DNA of 64,000 nucleotides from Roseomonas sp. CECT 9278. GTDB lineage: Bacteria; Pseudomonadota; Alphaproteobacteria; Acetobacterales; Acetobacteraceae. The notes beneath the pieces are model-generated. The model was given only the letters and a program-made list of their open reading frames with translations, did not search any database and was not told the origin of the DNA. A program made the translations under genes and the position numbers. The stretch covers positions 1 through 64,000 of the forward strand of contig NZ_CAKKLX010000014.1 in assembly GCF_918698155.1 (NCBI RefSeq). The letters are read 5' to 3'. Below, one piece after another: positions 1 through 9,600 of this stretch (position 1 is its first letter; the number at the start of each line of letters is the position of its first letter).

Positions 1-4
1 GCCT

Positions 5-991
5 TCAGCCGGCGCGCGGCCGCCGGCGGCCGCCAGGCGCCGTGCCCGGCCGGGCAGGCGCATCGGGCCCCGGGCTGCCCGGCGCCGCCCCGCCCGCCAG
101 GAACCGCCAGTCCCGCGTCGCCACCGCGAGGTCGACCAGCGCGCGCACCTTGGCCGAGAGCAGCCGCGCCGAGGGATAGACGAACTGGATCGGCAGCGGC
201 TCCGGCTCGAACGCCTCGAGCACCAGCGCCAGCCGGCCCGCGCGCAGCGCCTCCTGCGCCTGGTAGGCCAGCGCCATGGTCACGCCGCCACCCTGCGCGG
301 CGTGCCACAGCGCGGCATCGACGCTGTTGGTCACGTAGCGCGGCGCGATCGCGCGCACCTCCTCCTCGCCGCCGCGGTGGAAGCGCCAGGCGCGCGCGGC
401 GCCGAGCGCGGTGCAGTGGATCAGCCGGTGCCGGTCGAGATCCGCCGGCACCGCGGGCAGGCCGGCCTGCGCCAGGTAGCCGGGTGCCGCCACCCACACG
501 CGCCGCGTCTGCCCGACACGCCGCGCCACCAGCGCGCTGTCCTCCAGCCTGCCGATGCGCAGCGCGACATCGACGCCCTCCTCCAGCAGGTCGATGTTGC
601 GGTCCGACAGCGTCAGCTCCGCGGTCAGCGCCGGATGACGCGACAGGAAATCGCAGACCAGCGGCCCCGCATGCAGCCGCCCGAACATCACCGGCGCCGC
701 CACCACCAGGTGGCCCGACGGCGCGGCGCGCTCGGCCTCGGCGAACTCCTCCGCCTCGCGCAGGTCGGCCAGGATGCGCCTGGCGCGCGCCAGGAAGCGC
801 GCCCCGGCATCGGTCAGCGCCACCCGCCGCGTCGTGCGCTGCAGCAGCAGCAGCCCGAGCCGTTCCTCCAGCCCCGCCACCAGCCGCGTCACCGCCGAGG
901 GTGAGGCGCCCAGCCGTCGCGCTGCCGCGGCGAAGCCCTGCGCATCCGCCACCGCGACGAAGGCGGCCATGGCGTCGAAGCGGTCGGTCAT
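5..991 (-). CDS. LysR-family transcriptional regulator
   Basis: A 328-residue LysR-type regulator. The winged helix-turn-helix lies at about residues 4-62, followed by a periplasmic-binding-like effector domain (about 90-295) that would sense a small ligand in the cytoplasm. The start at 991 was chosen because it begins just before the HTH; an upstream in-frame extension lacks homology-like sequence and would run across the divergent promoter region. The gene is transcribed away from an AhpD-like gene and a flavin-reductase-fold gene, the usual arrangement for a LysR regulator and its target. The C-terminus ends in a Pro/Gly/Ala/Arg-rich tail. The ligand cannot be deduced. Family assignment is secure. 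Confidence 0.9.
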   Translation of the reverse strand: MTDRFDAMAAFVAVADAQGFAAAARRLGASPSAVTRLVAGLEERLGLLLLQRTTRRVALTDAGARFLARARRILADLREAEEFAEAERAAPSGHLVVAAPVMFGRLHAGPLVCDFLSRHPALTAELTLSDRNIDLLEEGVDVALRIGRLEDSALVARRVGQTRRVWVAAPGYLAQAGLPAVPADLDRHRLIHCTALGAARAWRFHRGGEEEVRAIAPRYVTNSVDAALWHAAQGGGVTMALAYQAQEALRAGRLALVLEAFEPEPLPIQFVYPSARLLSAKVRALVDLAVATRDWRFLAGGAAPGSPGPDAPARPGTAPGGRRRPRAG

Positions 992-993
992 TG

Positions 994-1027
994 TTGCCAA
1001 ATCCACAGCAATGTCGTGCAAAATTGC
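994..1027. promoter_or_regulatory. Candidate LysR operator in divergent intergenic region
   Basis: The most AT-rich part of the gap between the divergent regulator and the AhpD-like gene holds two GCAA/TTGC dyads: TTGC...GCAA at 994-1011 and GCAAAATTGC at 1018-1027. Their position fits a LysR binding region shared by both genes. The match is to symmetry only, not to a known consensus. Confidence 0.3.
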
Positions 1028-1106
1028 CAGATTATCGCACCCGGCGCCAGGCGCCATTCTCCAGCCCACGGGACGGATCGCCCGCCCCCGCACCAGGAGA
1101 AACCCC

Positions 1107-1655
1107 ATGTCCCGCATTCCCACCCCGGCCACCATCGCCGACGCGCCGGCCGCGACGCACCCGCAGCTGAATGCCGTGCAGCAGCAGCTCGGCTCGGTGC
1201 CCAACCTGTTCCGCCTGCTGGCCAGCAGCCCGGCGACGCTGTCGGGCTACCTCGGCCTGTCCGGCGCGCTGGGCAAGGGCGCGCTCGATGCCCGCACGCG
1301 CGAGCGCATCGCCCTTGCCGTCGCCGAGATCAATGGCTGCGACTACTGCCTGGCGGCGCATTCCTACATCGGCGCCAACCTCGTGAAGCTCGACACCGCC
1401 GAGATCGCCGCCGCGCGCGCCGGCCGCTCGGCCGATGCCAAGGCGAATGCGGCGCTGCGCTTCGCCGTGGCAGTGACGCAGGCGCGCGGCAATGTCGGCG
1501 CGGCCGACCTCGATGCCGTGCGCGCGGCGGGCTGGAGCGATGCCGAGATCCTCGAGATCGTCGCCCATGTCGCGCTGAACACGCTGACCAACTACGTCAA
1601 CCAGGTCGCCGGGACCGAGGTGGATTTCCCCGCCCCGGTCGCCCGCGCCGCCTGA
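1107..1655 (+). CDS. AhpD-like carboxymuconolactone decarboxylase-family protein
   Basis: A 182-residue all-helical protein of the CMD/AhpD family. The redox motif CDYC at residues 78-81 followed by His85 matches the peroxidase-type active site, so a thiol-dependent peroxidase or peroxidase-associated role is likelier than lactone decarboxylation. The start at 1107 follows an AGGAGA ribosome-binding site. It lies 51 bp before a flavin-reductase-fold gene in the same direction and opposite a LysR regulator, suggesting a small oxidative-stress operon under that regulator. Substrate and reductant are unknown. Confidence 0.88.
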   Translation: MSRIPTPATIADAPAATHPQLNAVQQQLGSVPNLFRLLASSPATLSGYLGLSGALGKGALDARTRERIALAVAEINGCDYCLAAHSYIGANLVKLDTAEIAAARAGRSADAKANAALRFAVAVTQARGNVGAADLDAVRAAGWSDAEILEIVAHVALNTLTNYVNQVAGTEVDFPAPVARAA

Positions 1656-1706
1656 ACCCCATGCCGGGGAGGGCGCGCGCCCTCCCCGTGCCGGAGAACC
1701 GCCACC

Positions 1707-2309
1707 ATGACCACGCCGAGCGACGTCGCCTTCTCCCCCGCCGTGAAGGCCATCCAGTCCGCCCGCGGATCGCGCGAGGGCTATGCCCGCATGGAACGCC
1801 GCGGCGGCTGGCGCACCGAGGTCACGCCCGACCTCGCGGCCTTCCTCGCGCAGGCGCGCAGCGTCTACCTGGCGACCGCCAGCGCCGAGGGGCAGCCCTA
1901 TATCCAGCATCGCGGCGGCCCGCCCGGCTTCCTGCGCGTGCTCGACCCCGAGACGCTGGCCTTCGCCGACCTGGCCGGCAACCGGCAATACATCACGCTC
2001 GGCAACCTGTCGGAGAACCCGCGCGCGCAGCTGTTCGTGATGGACTACGCGAACCGCCGGCGCATCAAGATCTGGGGCGAGGCGCGCGTGGCGGCGGACG
2101 ACCCCGCGCTGCTCGCGATGCTGGCGCCCGCGGGCGCGCCGGCCGAACAGGCCATCCTGTTCCGCATCATCGCCTGGGACGCCAATTGCCCGCAGCATAT
2201 CCCGCAGCGCTTCGAGGCCGAGGACGTCGCCGCCGCGCTCGCGCGCAAGGATGCGCGTATCGCCGAGCTGGAGGCGGAGCTCGAACGGGCGCGCCGGCCA
2301 GGGGGCTGA
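1707..2309 (+). CDS. Pyridoxamine 5'-phosphate oxidase-family (FMN-binding split barrel) protein
   Basis: A 200-residue protein with the FMN-binding split-barrel fold. The region at about 45-140 (SVYLATASAEGQPYIQHRGG, then the QYITLGNLSENPRAQLF strand pair) is typical of PPOX-family proteins that reduce or oxidise small molecules using FMN. The last about 40 residues form a charged helix rich in Glu and Arg, a possible coiled coil. It probably shares a transcript with the upstream AhpD-like gene. It is not PdxH, which has different conserved phosphate-binding residues. Physiological substrate unknown. Confidence 0.85.
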   Translation: MTTPSDVAFSPAVKAIQSARGSREGYARMERRGGWRTEVTPDLAAFLAQARSVYLATASAEGQPYIQHRGGPPGFLRVLDPETLAFADLAGNRQYITLGNLSENPRAQLFVMDYANRRRIKIWGEARVAADDPALLAMLAPAGAPAEQAILFRIIAWDANCPQHIPQRFEAEDVAAALARKDARIAELEAELERARRPGG

Positions 2310-2433
2310 AGGCCGGCATGCGCGTCCCGGCCGACACGCCCCTGGCGCTCCGGCCCCCGCCTGCCCGTTGGTGCCGGCGCGCATGTGGCGCTAGCCTCGT
2401 GCCAAAGGCCCATCGCCGCCGGAGGAAACCACC

Positions 2434-3399
2434 ATGATCACGCGACGCCTGCTGGGGGCCGGGGCCCTCGCGACCCTCGCCACGCCCACCCTCGCGCAAT
2501 GGCAGCCCACGCGGCCGATCCGCGTGCTGGTGGGCTTCGCGCCGGGCGGCGGGACCGACATCACCACCCGCACCATCGGCGCGAAGCTCCAGACGCTGCT
2601 CGGCCAGCCGATCGTGGTCGAGAACCGCCCCGGCGCCGGCGGCAACCTGGCCTCGGAGGCCACCGTCAATGCGCCCGCCGACGGCACCGCGCTGATGATG
2701 GGCACCATCGCCTCGCTGGTGATGAACCCGATCATGACGCGGCTGCCCTTCGACGTGCTGACCGACCTCACCGCCATCGGCCGGTCGGTCGAGGTGACCA
2801 ACTTCGTCGTCGTCGCGCCCGAGAAGCCCTGGCGCACGCTGGCGGAGCTGATCGCCGCGGCGAAGGCGAAGCCGGGCGAGCTCTCCTACGGTTCCTCGGG
2901 CGTCGGCGGCGCGGGGCACCTGGGCGGCGCGCTGCTCGATTCCATGGCCGGGATCGACACCATCCACGTGCCCTATCGCGGCGGCGGGCAGCTCATCACG
3001 GATATCCTGTCGGGCAAGGTGGATTTCTCGGTCGCCACGGCGGCGACCGTGCTGCCGCATATCGAGGCCGGGCGGCTGCGCGCGCTGGCGGTGCCCTCGC
3101 CGCGCCGGTCCGCCCTGCTGCCGGACGTGCCGACGGTCGCGCAAGCGGCGAACCTGCCCGGCTACGAGGTGGCGAACTGGTACGCCATGATGGGCCCGCG
3201 CGCCCTGCCGCGCCCGGTCGTGGACCGCGTCAACGCCGCGATGAACGAGGCGATGCGCGACCCCGACGTGGCCTCCAACCTGGCCAGGCACGGGCTTGAG
3301 CCCGCACCCTCCACGCCCGAACAGCTGACCGGCTTCATCCGCGCCGAGACGCAGAAGTGGCGCCCGATCATCGCGCGGGCGGGGGCCACCGCGAATTAG
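2434..3399 (+). CDS. Bug/TctC-family tripartite tricarboxylate receptor
   Basis: A 321-residue periplasmic binding protein of the Bug (TctC) family, with a cleavable signal peptide (residues 1-21, TLAQ cleavage region) and the usual opening IRVLVGFAPGGGTDITTR and GQPIVVENRPGAGG loops that form the carboxylate pocket. These receptors normally deliver dicarboxylates or related acids to a TctAB membrane pair, but no TctA or TctB gene is present in this window. A good Shine-Dalgarno (GGAGG) precedes the start. It is convergent with the following enoyl-CoA hydratase. Ligand not predictable. Confidence 0.93.
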   Translation: MITRRLLGAGALATLATPTLAQWQPTRPIRVLVGFAPGGGTDITTRTIGAKLQTLLGQPIVVENRPGAGGNLASEATVNAPADGTALMMGTIASLVMNPIMTRLPFDVLTDLTAIGRSVEVTNFVVVAPEKPWRTLAELIAAAKAKPGELSYGSSGVGGAGHLGGALLDSMAGIDTIHVPYRGGGQLITDILSGKVDFSVATAATVLPHIEAGRLRALAVPSPRRSALLPDVPTVAQAANLPGYEVANWYAMMGPRALPRPVVDRVNAAMNEAMRDPDVASNLARHGLEPAPSTPEQLTGFIRAETQKWRPIIARAGATAN

Positions 3400-3451
3400 A
3401 ACCGATCCCGATCAGACGGCCACGCCTGGTCGGGTGAAGCTGCGGCGTGCC

Positions 3452-4252
3452 TCACCGCCCCTGGAACACCGGCCGGCGCTTCTCGTTGAAGGATGCGATG
3501 CCCTCGCGACGGTCATCCGTGCCGACCAGCTGGTTGTAGCATTCGATCTCGAAGCGTAGCGCGCTGCGCAGGTCCATCTGCAGCCCGAAATGCATCGACC
3601 GCTTGGCCTGGCGCACCGACAGCGGCGCATTGGCCGCGATGCGCCGCGCCGTCGCCATCGCCGCGTCGTGCAACTCCTCGCGCGTATCGAACACCTTGTT
3701 CAGGATGCCCCAGTCCAGCGCATCGGCCGCGGTGAAGGGCGTGCCGGTCAGGATGATCTCCTTGGCGCGGCGCTCGCCCACGATGCGCGGCAGGGTCTGC
3801 GTGCCGCCCGCACCGGGCATGATGCCGATGGTCACCTCGGTCAGCGCGAAGCGCGCCCCCGCCACGCCATAGGCGAAGTCGGACGCCAGCACCATTTCCA
3901 ACCCGCCGGCATAGGCATGGCCCGTCACCGCCGCGACGATCGGCAGCGGGCAATCCAGCATCGTCCAATAGGCGCGTTCAAAGATCTCGTGCTGGTGGCG
4001 CCATTGCGCATCGGTCATGCCGTGGCGTTCCTTGAGGTCGCCGCCGCCGCAGAAGGCCTTCTCCCCGGCCGCGGTGAACACCACGCAGCGCGTGTCGCCA
4101 GGCTCGGCGGTCAGCCACGACCACAGCGCATGCAGGTCCCGCCCCATCTGGGTGTTCAGCGCATTCGACACCTGCGGGCGGTTCAGCCGCACCACCAGCA
4201 CATGCGGCTCCGCCGCCTCCAGCGCCAAGGTCTCGTAGGTCGGCAGGTCCAT
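3452..4252 (-). CDS. Enoyl-CoA hydratase/isomerase family protein, hydratase-type active site
   Basis: A 266-residue crotonase-fold enzyme that would hydrate an enoyl-CoA in the cytoplasm. Oxyanion-hole segments are seen at CGGGDLKE (about 68-75) and AGGLEM. Both glutamates of canonical hydratases are present: Glu119 in GGLEM and Glu139 in ALTEV, spaced 20 residues apart as in the mammalian enzyme; GAGGTQTLPR follows. The reading frame stays open far upstream across the opposite strand of the RTX genes, but homology begins at this ATG and no family member is longer. It stands alone, divergent from the first RTX gene. The acyl substrate is unknown. Confidence 0.92.
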   Translation of the reverse strand: MDLPTYETLALEAAEPHVLVVRLNRPQVSNALNTQMGRDLHALWSWLTAEPGDTRCVVFTAAGEKAFCGGGDLKERHGMTDAQWRHQHEIFERAYWTMLDCPLPIVAAVTGHAYAGGLEMVLASDFAYGVAGARFALTEVTIGIMPGAGGTQTLPRIVGERRAKEIILTGTPFTAADALDWGILNKVFDTREELHDAAMATARRIAANAPLSVRQAKRSMHFGLQMDLRSALRFEIECYNQLVGTDDRREGIASFNEKRRPVFQGR

Positions 4253-4375
4253 CGTGCGGTTCCTCGATATGCGGTTGCCGCGCAGACTGCGCCGGGACGG
4301 CCGACCTGTCATGCTGGCCCTGCCTTCAGCCCCCGTTAACCCGTCGCCGCCACCTTCCCGCGACGGAGGCGGCAC

Positions 4376-6433
4376 ATGGTCCAGATCACCGGCACCGGCG
4401 GCGACGACACCATCACGCCGCTGCTCAACAGCGTGGGCGGGCCACCGCCCGGCGCCGGCGCCGACCGGCTCGACGGCGAGGACGGCGCCGACATCCTGGC
4501 CGGCGGCGCCGGCATCGATTCGCTGTTCGGCGGCGCGGGCAACGACACGCTCGAAGGCGGGTCCGCCATCGACCTGCTCGACGGCGGCACCGGCATCGAC
4601 TGGATCGCCTACGCGACCGACACGGCCGGCGTGTCGATCGACCTGTACTTCCTCTCCGCGCGCGGCGGCGACGCCGAGGGCGACAGCATCGCGAGCGGGT
4701 TCGAGGCGCTGCTCGGCGGCAGCGGCAACGATGCCATCATCGCCCATGACGCGGTGAACGAAACCATCCTCGGCGCCGGCGGCCACGACACCATCCAGGC
4801 CTTCGCCGATTTCGGCACCAGCAGCGACCTCATCGACGGTGGGGCGGGCGAGGATTCCATCGTCGCGCAGGGCGGCGCCAATACGCTGCGCGGCGGCACC
4901 GGGGCCGACACCATCCGCGGCGGGGCCGGCCGCGACCTGATCCAGGGCGGCAGCGGCGCCGATGCGCTGGCCGGCGGCGGCGGGGCGGACACCCTGAGCC
5001 ATGCCGGCGCCACCGCCGGCGTCACGCTCGACCTCGCCCTGGGCCTGGGCAGCGGCGGGGAGGCCGCCGGCGACAGCCTGGCCGAGGATATCGAGGCCGT
5101 GCTCAGCACCGACCATGCCGACCGCTTGGCCGGCAGCACGCGCGACGACAGCCTGTTCGGCGGCGCCGGCGCCGACACCCTGACCGGCGGCGGCGGCCAG
5201 GACTGGCTGGCCGGCGGCGCCGGTGCCGACAGCCTGCGCGGCGGCGCCGGCCACGACACCTACGTGGTCGAGGATGCCGGCGAATTCGCCATCGAATTCG
5301 CCAATGAGGGCCGCGACCTGGTGCTGACCTCGCGCGCCGCCTATGCGCTCGGCGCCAACCTCGAGGACCTTTCGGGCCTCGGCGGCGCGGCACAGCGCCT
5401 GACCGGCAATGCGGTCGCCAACCTCCTCACCGGTGGCGCGCTGGCCGATACGCTCGCGGGCGCCGCCGGCGCCGATACGCTGGATGGCGGCGGCGGCAAC
5501 GACCGCCTTGTCGGCGGCACCGGCAGCGACCGCTATGTCGTGCAGCAGGCGGGCGACGTGGTGGTCGAACTGGCCGGCCAGGGCTTCGACATGGTGTTCA
5601 CCACCCTCGCCACACTCACCCTCGGCGCGCATGTCGACGCGGTGGTGGCGGCCAACGGCATCGCCCATCGCTTCACCGGCAATGGCCTGGACAACCAGCT
5701 CACCGGCGGGGCCGGCGCCGATACGCTGACCGGCGCCGCCGGCCATGACAGCATCGATGGCGGCGCCGGCATCGACCGGCTGGCCGGCGGCCTGGGCGAT
5801 GACCGCTACATCACCACCGCGGGCGACCTGGTGGTGGAACTCGCCGGCCAGGGCCGCGACACCGTGCTGGCCACCACCGGCACCGCGGCGGCGCTGGGCG
5901 CCAACCTGGACGTCCTGCTGCTGGCCGGCGACACGCTGCGCAACGGCACCGGCAACGGGCTGGACAACACCATCATCGGCAACGATGCGGGCAACCTGCT
6001 GGCGGGCTTGGCGGGGCATGATTCGCTGTCGGGCGGGCTGGGCGCCGATGTGCTGCTGGGCGGGGCGGGGCGCGATACGCTGTCGGGCGGCGCGGGCCCC
6101 GATGTCTTCCGCCTGCTGGCCGTGGCCGACAGCGCGGCCGCGGCACCGGACCGCATCACCGACTTCACCCGCGGCGGCGCGCCGGGGGTGGACCGCGTGG
6201 ACCTGCGCGCCATCGACGCCAATGCGCTGGTCGCCGGCAACCAGGCCTTCGTCTTCATCGACTCGGCGGCGTTCGCCGGCGGCGGCGCCGCGGGGGCCGG
6301 GCAGTGGCGCGTGGCATCCACCGGCGCGGGCGCCTGGCGGGCCGAGGGCGACACCGATGGCGACGGGATGGCGGATGTCGCGATCGACATCCTCGGCACC
6401 GCCACGCCCGTGGGGGGGTGGTTCCTCCTCTGA
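4376..6433 (+). CDS. RTX calcium-binding repeat protein with serralysin-type C-terminus
   Basis: A 685-residue secreted-type protein built from glycine-aspartate nonapeptide repeats (pattern GGxGxDxLx) that fold into Ca2+-binding parallel beta rolls. Repeats occupy most of residues 1-570 and are interrupted by a GIDWIAYATDTAGVSIDL module (about 75-95) and by stretches of the DRYVVQQAGDVVVEL type. The last about 110 residues (IDANALVAGNQAFVF ... GDTDGDGMADVAIDILG) resemble the C-terminal domain of M10 serralysins, which carries the type I secretion signal. No HExxH zinc site or other catalytic domain is visible, and there is no N-terminal signal peptide, as expected for type I export. No ABC/MFP exporter is nearby. 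GGAGG precedes the start. A structural, adhesive or matrix role is inference. Confidence 0.9.
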   Translation: MVQITGTGGDDTITPLLNSVGGPPPGAGADRLDGEDGADILAGGAGIDSLFGGAGNDTLEGGSAIDLLDGGTGIDWIAYATDTAGVSIDLYFLSARGGDAEGDSIASGFEALLGGSGNDAIIAHDAVNETILGAGGHDTIQAFADFGTSSDLIDGGAGEDSIVAQGGANTLRGGTGADTIRGGAGRDLIQGGSGADALAGGGGADTLSHAGATAGVTLDLALGLGSGGEAAGDSLAEDIEAVLSTDHADRLAGSTRDDSLFGGAGADTLTGGGGQDWLAGGAGADSLRGGAGHDTYVVEDAGEFAIEFANEGRDLVLTSRAAYALGANLEDLSGLGGAAQRLTGNAVANLLTGGALADTLAGAAGADTLDGGGGNDRLVGGTGSDRYVVQQAGDVVVELAGQGFDMVFTTLATLTLGAHVDAVVAANGIAHRFTGNGLDNQLTGGAGADTLTGAAGHDSIDGGAGIDRLAGGLGDDRYITTAGDLVVELAGQGRDTVLATTGTAAALGANLDVLLLAGDTLRNGTGNGLDNTIIGNDAGNLLAGLAGHDSLSGGLGADVLLGGAGRDTLSGGAGPDVFRLLAVADSAAAAPDRITDFTRGGAPGVDRVDLRAIDANALVAGNQAFVFIDSAAFAGGGAAGAGQWRVASTGAGAWRAEGDTDGDGMADVAIDILGTATPVGGWFLL

Positions 6434-6568
6434 CCGGCGCCTGGCCGGGGCCATCCTGCGGCGCCGCGCGCCCGGCCACCAGCTGCCCCGGCCCCGCGCG
6501 GCGGCCTCGCGACCAGGCGCCGCGCAACCGGCGCTTGAGTCGCCAGGGCTTCTGCAACCTGGATGGCG

Positions 6569-6597
6569 TTGTGCGGCAGCGGTCGTATCTCTAGCAT
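6569..6597 (+). promoter_or_regulatory. Candidate sigma70-type promoter for the large RTX gene
   Basis: In the 225 bp gap between the two RTX genes, TTGTGC (6569-6574) is separated by 17 bp from TAGCAT (6592-6597), in the only locally AT-richer stretch. Four of six -10 positions match. It would give a leader of about 55 nt to the start at 6659. Weak evidence. Confidence 0.35.
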
Positions 6598-6658
6598 TTG
6601 ATCTGGTAGCGAAATCGGGGTCGGCCGGGCCGCACCCGCTTCTGGCGGGGGCACCACC

Positions 6659-9600
6659 ATGGCGACCATCACCGGCGGCAACGCGGACGAAACCATCACG
6701 GGCGGCTTCGCCAGCCCCGGGGTCACCGGCGGGACGCCCGGCGCGGCCGCGGACAGCATCTCCGCCTTCGGCGGCGCCGACAGCGTGCGGGGCGAAGGCG
6801 GCAACGACACGATCGATGGCGGGACCGGCACGGACCGGCTCGACGGCGGCAACGACAACGACCGGCTGACCGGCGGCGACGGCAACGACACCCTGGCGGG
6901 CGGTGGCGGCAACGACACCTTCGTGTGGAACGCCGGCGACGACAACGACGTCCTGCAGGGCGATGCCGGCACCGATACGCTGCTGTTCAACGGCGCGAAC
7001 GCGGCCGAGGTCTTCACCCTCTCGGCCCAGGGCGGCGGCGCGCTGCTGCAGCGCAACGTCGGCGCGGCCGCGGTCACGCTCGGCATGGTCGAGCAGGTGA
7101 CGCTGGGCGCGCGCGGCGGGGCGGATGCCATCACGCTGGGCGACCTCGCGGGCAGTGGCGTGCAGGCGGTGCGGATCGACCTCGCGGGCAGCGCGGCGGG
7201 CAGCGATGGCGCGGCCGATCTCGTCAACCTCACCGGCAGCGATGCCGTGCAGCAGGTGCAGCTCTTCAACGACCCCGGCGGCGTGGTCGTGGGGGGCCTT
7301 GCCGCCACCGTCACCGTGGTGAATGCCGACAGCGCGATCGATACGCTGGTGATCAGCACGCAGGGCGGCGATGACTCGATCAACGCCGGCCCGGTTTCGG
7401 GCCGGATGCGCCTGACCCTCGATGCCGGCGCCGGCAACGACACCGTGGTCGGCTCGCAGGGCGCGGACGCGATCATCGGCGGCGCGGACAACGACGACCT
7501 GCGGGGCAATGCGGGCGCGGATACGATCCTCGGCGGGACCGGCGCCGACACGCTCGACGGCGGGGAGGGCGACGACAGCCTGGTCGGCGGCGACGACTCC
7601 GACCTCTTCTCCGGCGGCAGCGACAACGATACGCTCGACGGCGGCGCGGCCTTCGACGACCTGTTCGGCGGCGACGGCGACGACCTGCTGCGCGGCGGCG
7701 GCACCGGCATCGTCTTCGGCCTCGATGACCAGCTGTTCGGCGAGATCGGCAACGACACCCTCGTCGGCGGGAACAACGCCGACAGGTTGGACGGCGGCGA
7801 CGACTTCGACATCGCTTCCTACGAAGGCACCACCGCCGTGACGGTGGCGCTGGACGGCAGCCTCACCGCCACCGGCGACGCCGTCGGGGACGAGCTCGTC
7901 TCGGTCGAGGGCCTGTTCGGCTCCGGCGCCAACGACCTGCTGGGCGGCGATGGCGGCGACAACCTGATCGACGGCACGCTCGACCTGCCCATCAATCCGG
8001 GTGTTCCCGGAACCCCCGGCCTGGGCAACGACACGCTGCTGGGCTTCGGCGGCAACGACACGCTGTTCAGCGGCTATGGCGCGGACAGCCTGGATGGCGG
8101 CGAGGGCTTCGACATCGCCGCCTACAGCGGCGCCACCGGCGGGGTGTTCATCTCGCTCGACGGCAGCATCCTCGCCGACCGTGCCGGGGTCGGCGACACG
8201 CTGGTGGGCATCGAGGGGTTGGTCGGGTCGAACACCACCGTGGGCGACCTCCTGGTCGGCGATGCCAATGCCAACCTGCTCGACGGCCAGGCGGGCAACG
8301 ACACGCTGCGCGGCCAGGCGGGCAACGACACGCTGGTCGGCGGCGCGGGCGCCGACGTGCTCGGCGACGACACCATCGGCTTCAACTGGCTGTCCTATGC
8401 CACCGACACCGCGGGCGTGAATGTCGACCTGTTCAGCCGCTCGCTGTCCGGCGGCGATGCGGCGGGCGATGTCATCACGACTGCGCAAAGCTTCCGCGGC
8501 CTGATCGGCGGCGCCGGCAACGACACGCTGCAGGGCGATGATTCGCTGAACGGGGACAGGATCCTGGGCGGCGGGGGCGATGACAGCATCCGCATCTCCA
8601 GCAGTTTTGACGACAGCCTGTGGGGCGAGGCGGGCAACGACACGCTGGTCTACACGGGGAACGGCCCCGCCTTCCTCGATGGCGGTGCCGACAACGACCT
8701 GCTCAGTACCGACGCGTCCTTTGGCAACAGCACCACTCTGCTGGGCGGCGAGGGCAACGACACGCTCAGCGCCACCGAAGGCTCCGCCGACAGCATGGAT
8801 GGCGGCGCGGACAACGACCTGCTGCGCGGCGGCTTCGGTCTCGACGTGCTGCGGGGCGGGACCGGCGACGACACGCTGGAGGGCGGCGCGGAGGCCGATA
8901 CGATCGATGGCGGCGGCGGGATCGACTGGCTGTCCTATGCCGGCGACATGGTGGGCGTGGACATCGACCTGCAAACGAACCTTGCCGTTGGGGGCGATGC
9001 TCAAGGCGACAGCATCGTCGGCGCCGGCTTCTCCGGCCTGATCGGCGGGTCGGGCAACGACACGCTGGTCGGCCGCGACAACGCCGCGGACACGGTGCTG
9101 GGCGGCGGCGGCAACGACAGCCTGTTCGCCTTAGGTGCTGGCGACGAGGTGATGGACGGCGGCGAGGGCGACGACACCCTGGTCGGCGGCGACGAGAACG
9201 ACAGCCTGCTTGGCGGCGATGGCAGCGATTCCATCCTCGGCGGCTTCGGCAACGACACCATCGACCTGCGCGCGGCCGACAATGCGCGGGAAACCGTCGA
9301 TGGCGGCGCCAACGACGACCTGATCATCCTCGGCACCAGCATCCACACGGTGCAGGGCGGCACCGGCGTCGACACGGTGGACGCCACCTTCTTCGCCGAC
9401 AACTACCTGCTCGACCTCCAGACCGGTACGACGAATTTCGGCGAGAGCATCCTCGGCATCGAGGTCTACATCTCGGGCGACGGCGCCGACACCATCCTCG
9501 GCTCGTCGTCCGCGAACCTGATTTTCGGCGGCGCGGGCGACGACAGCCTGGAGGGGCGCGCCGGCGACGACACGCTGGAAGGCGGGGCGGGCGCCGATAT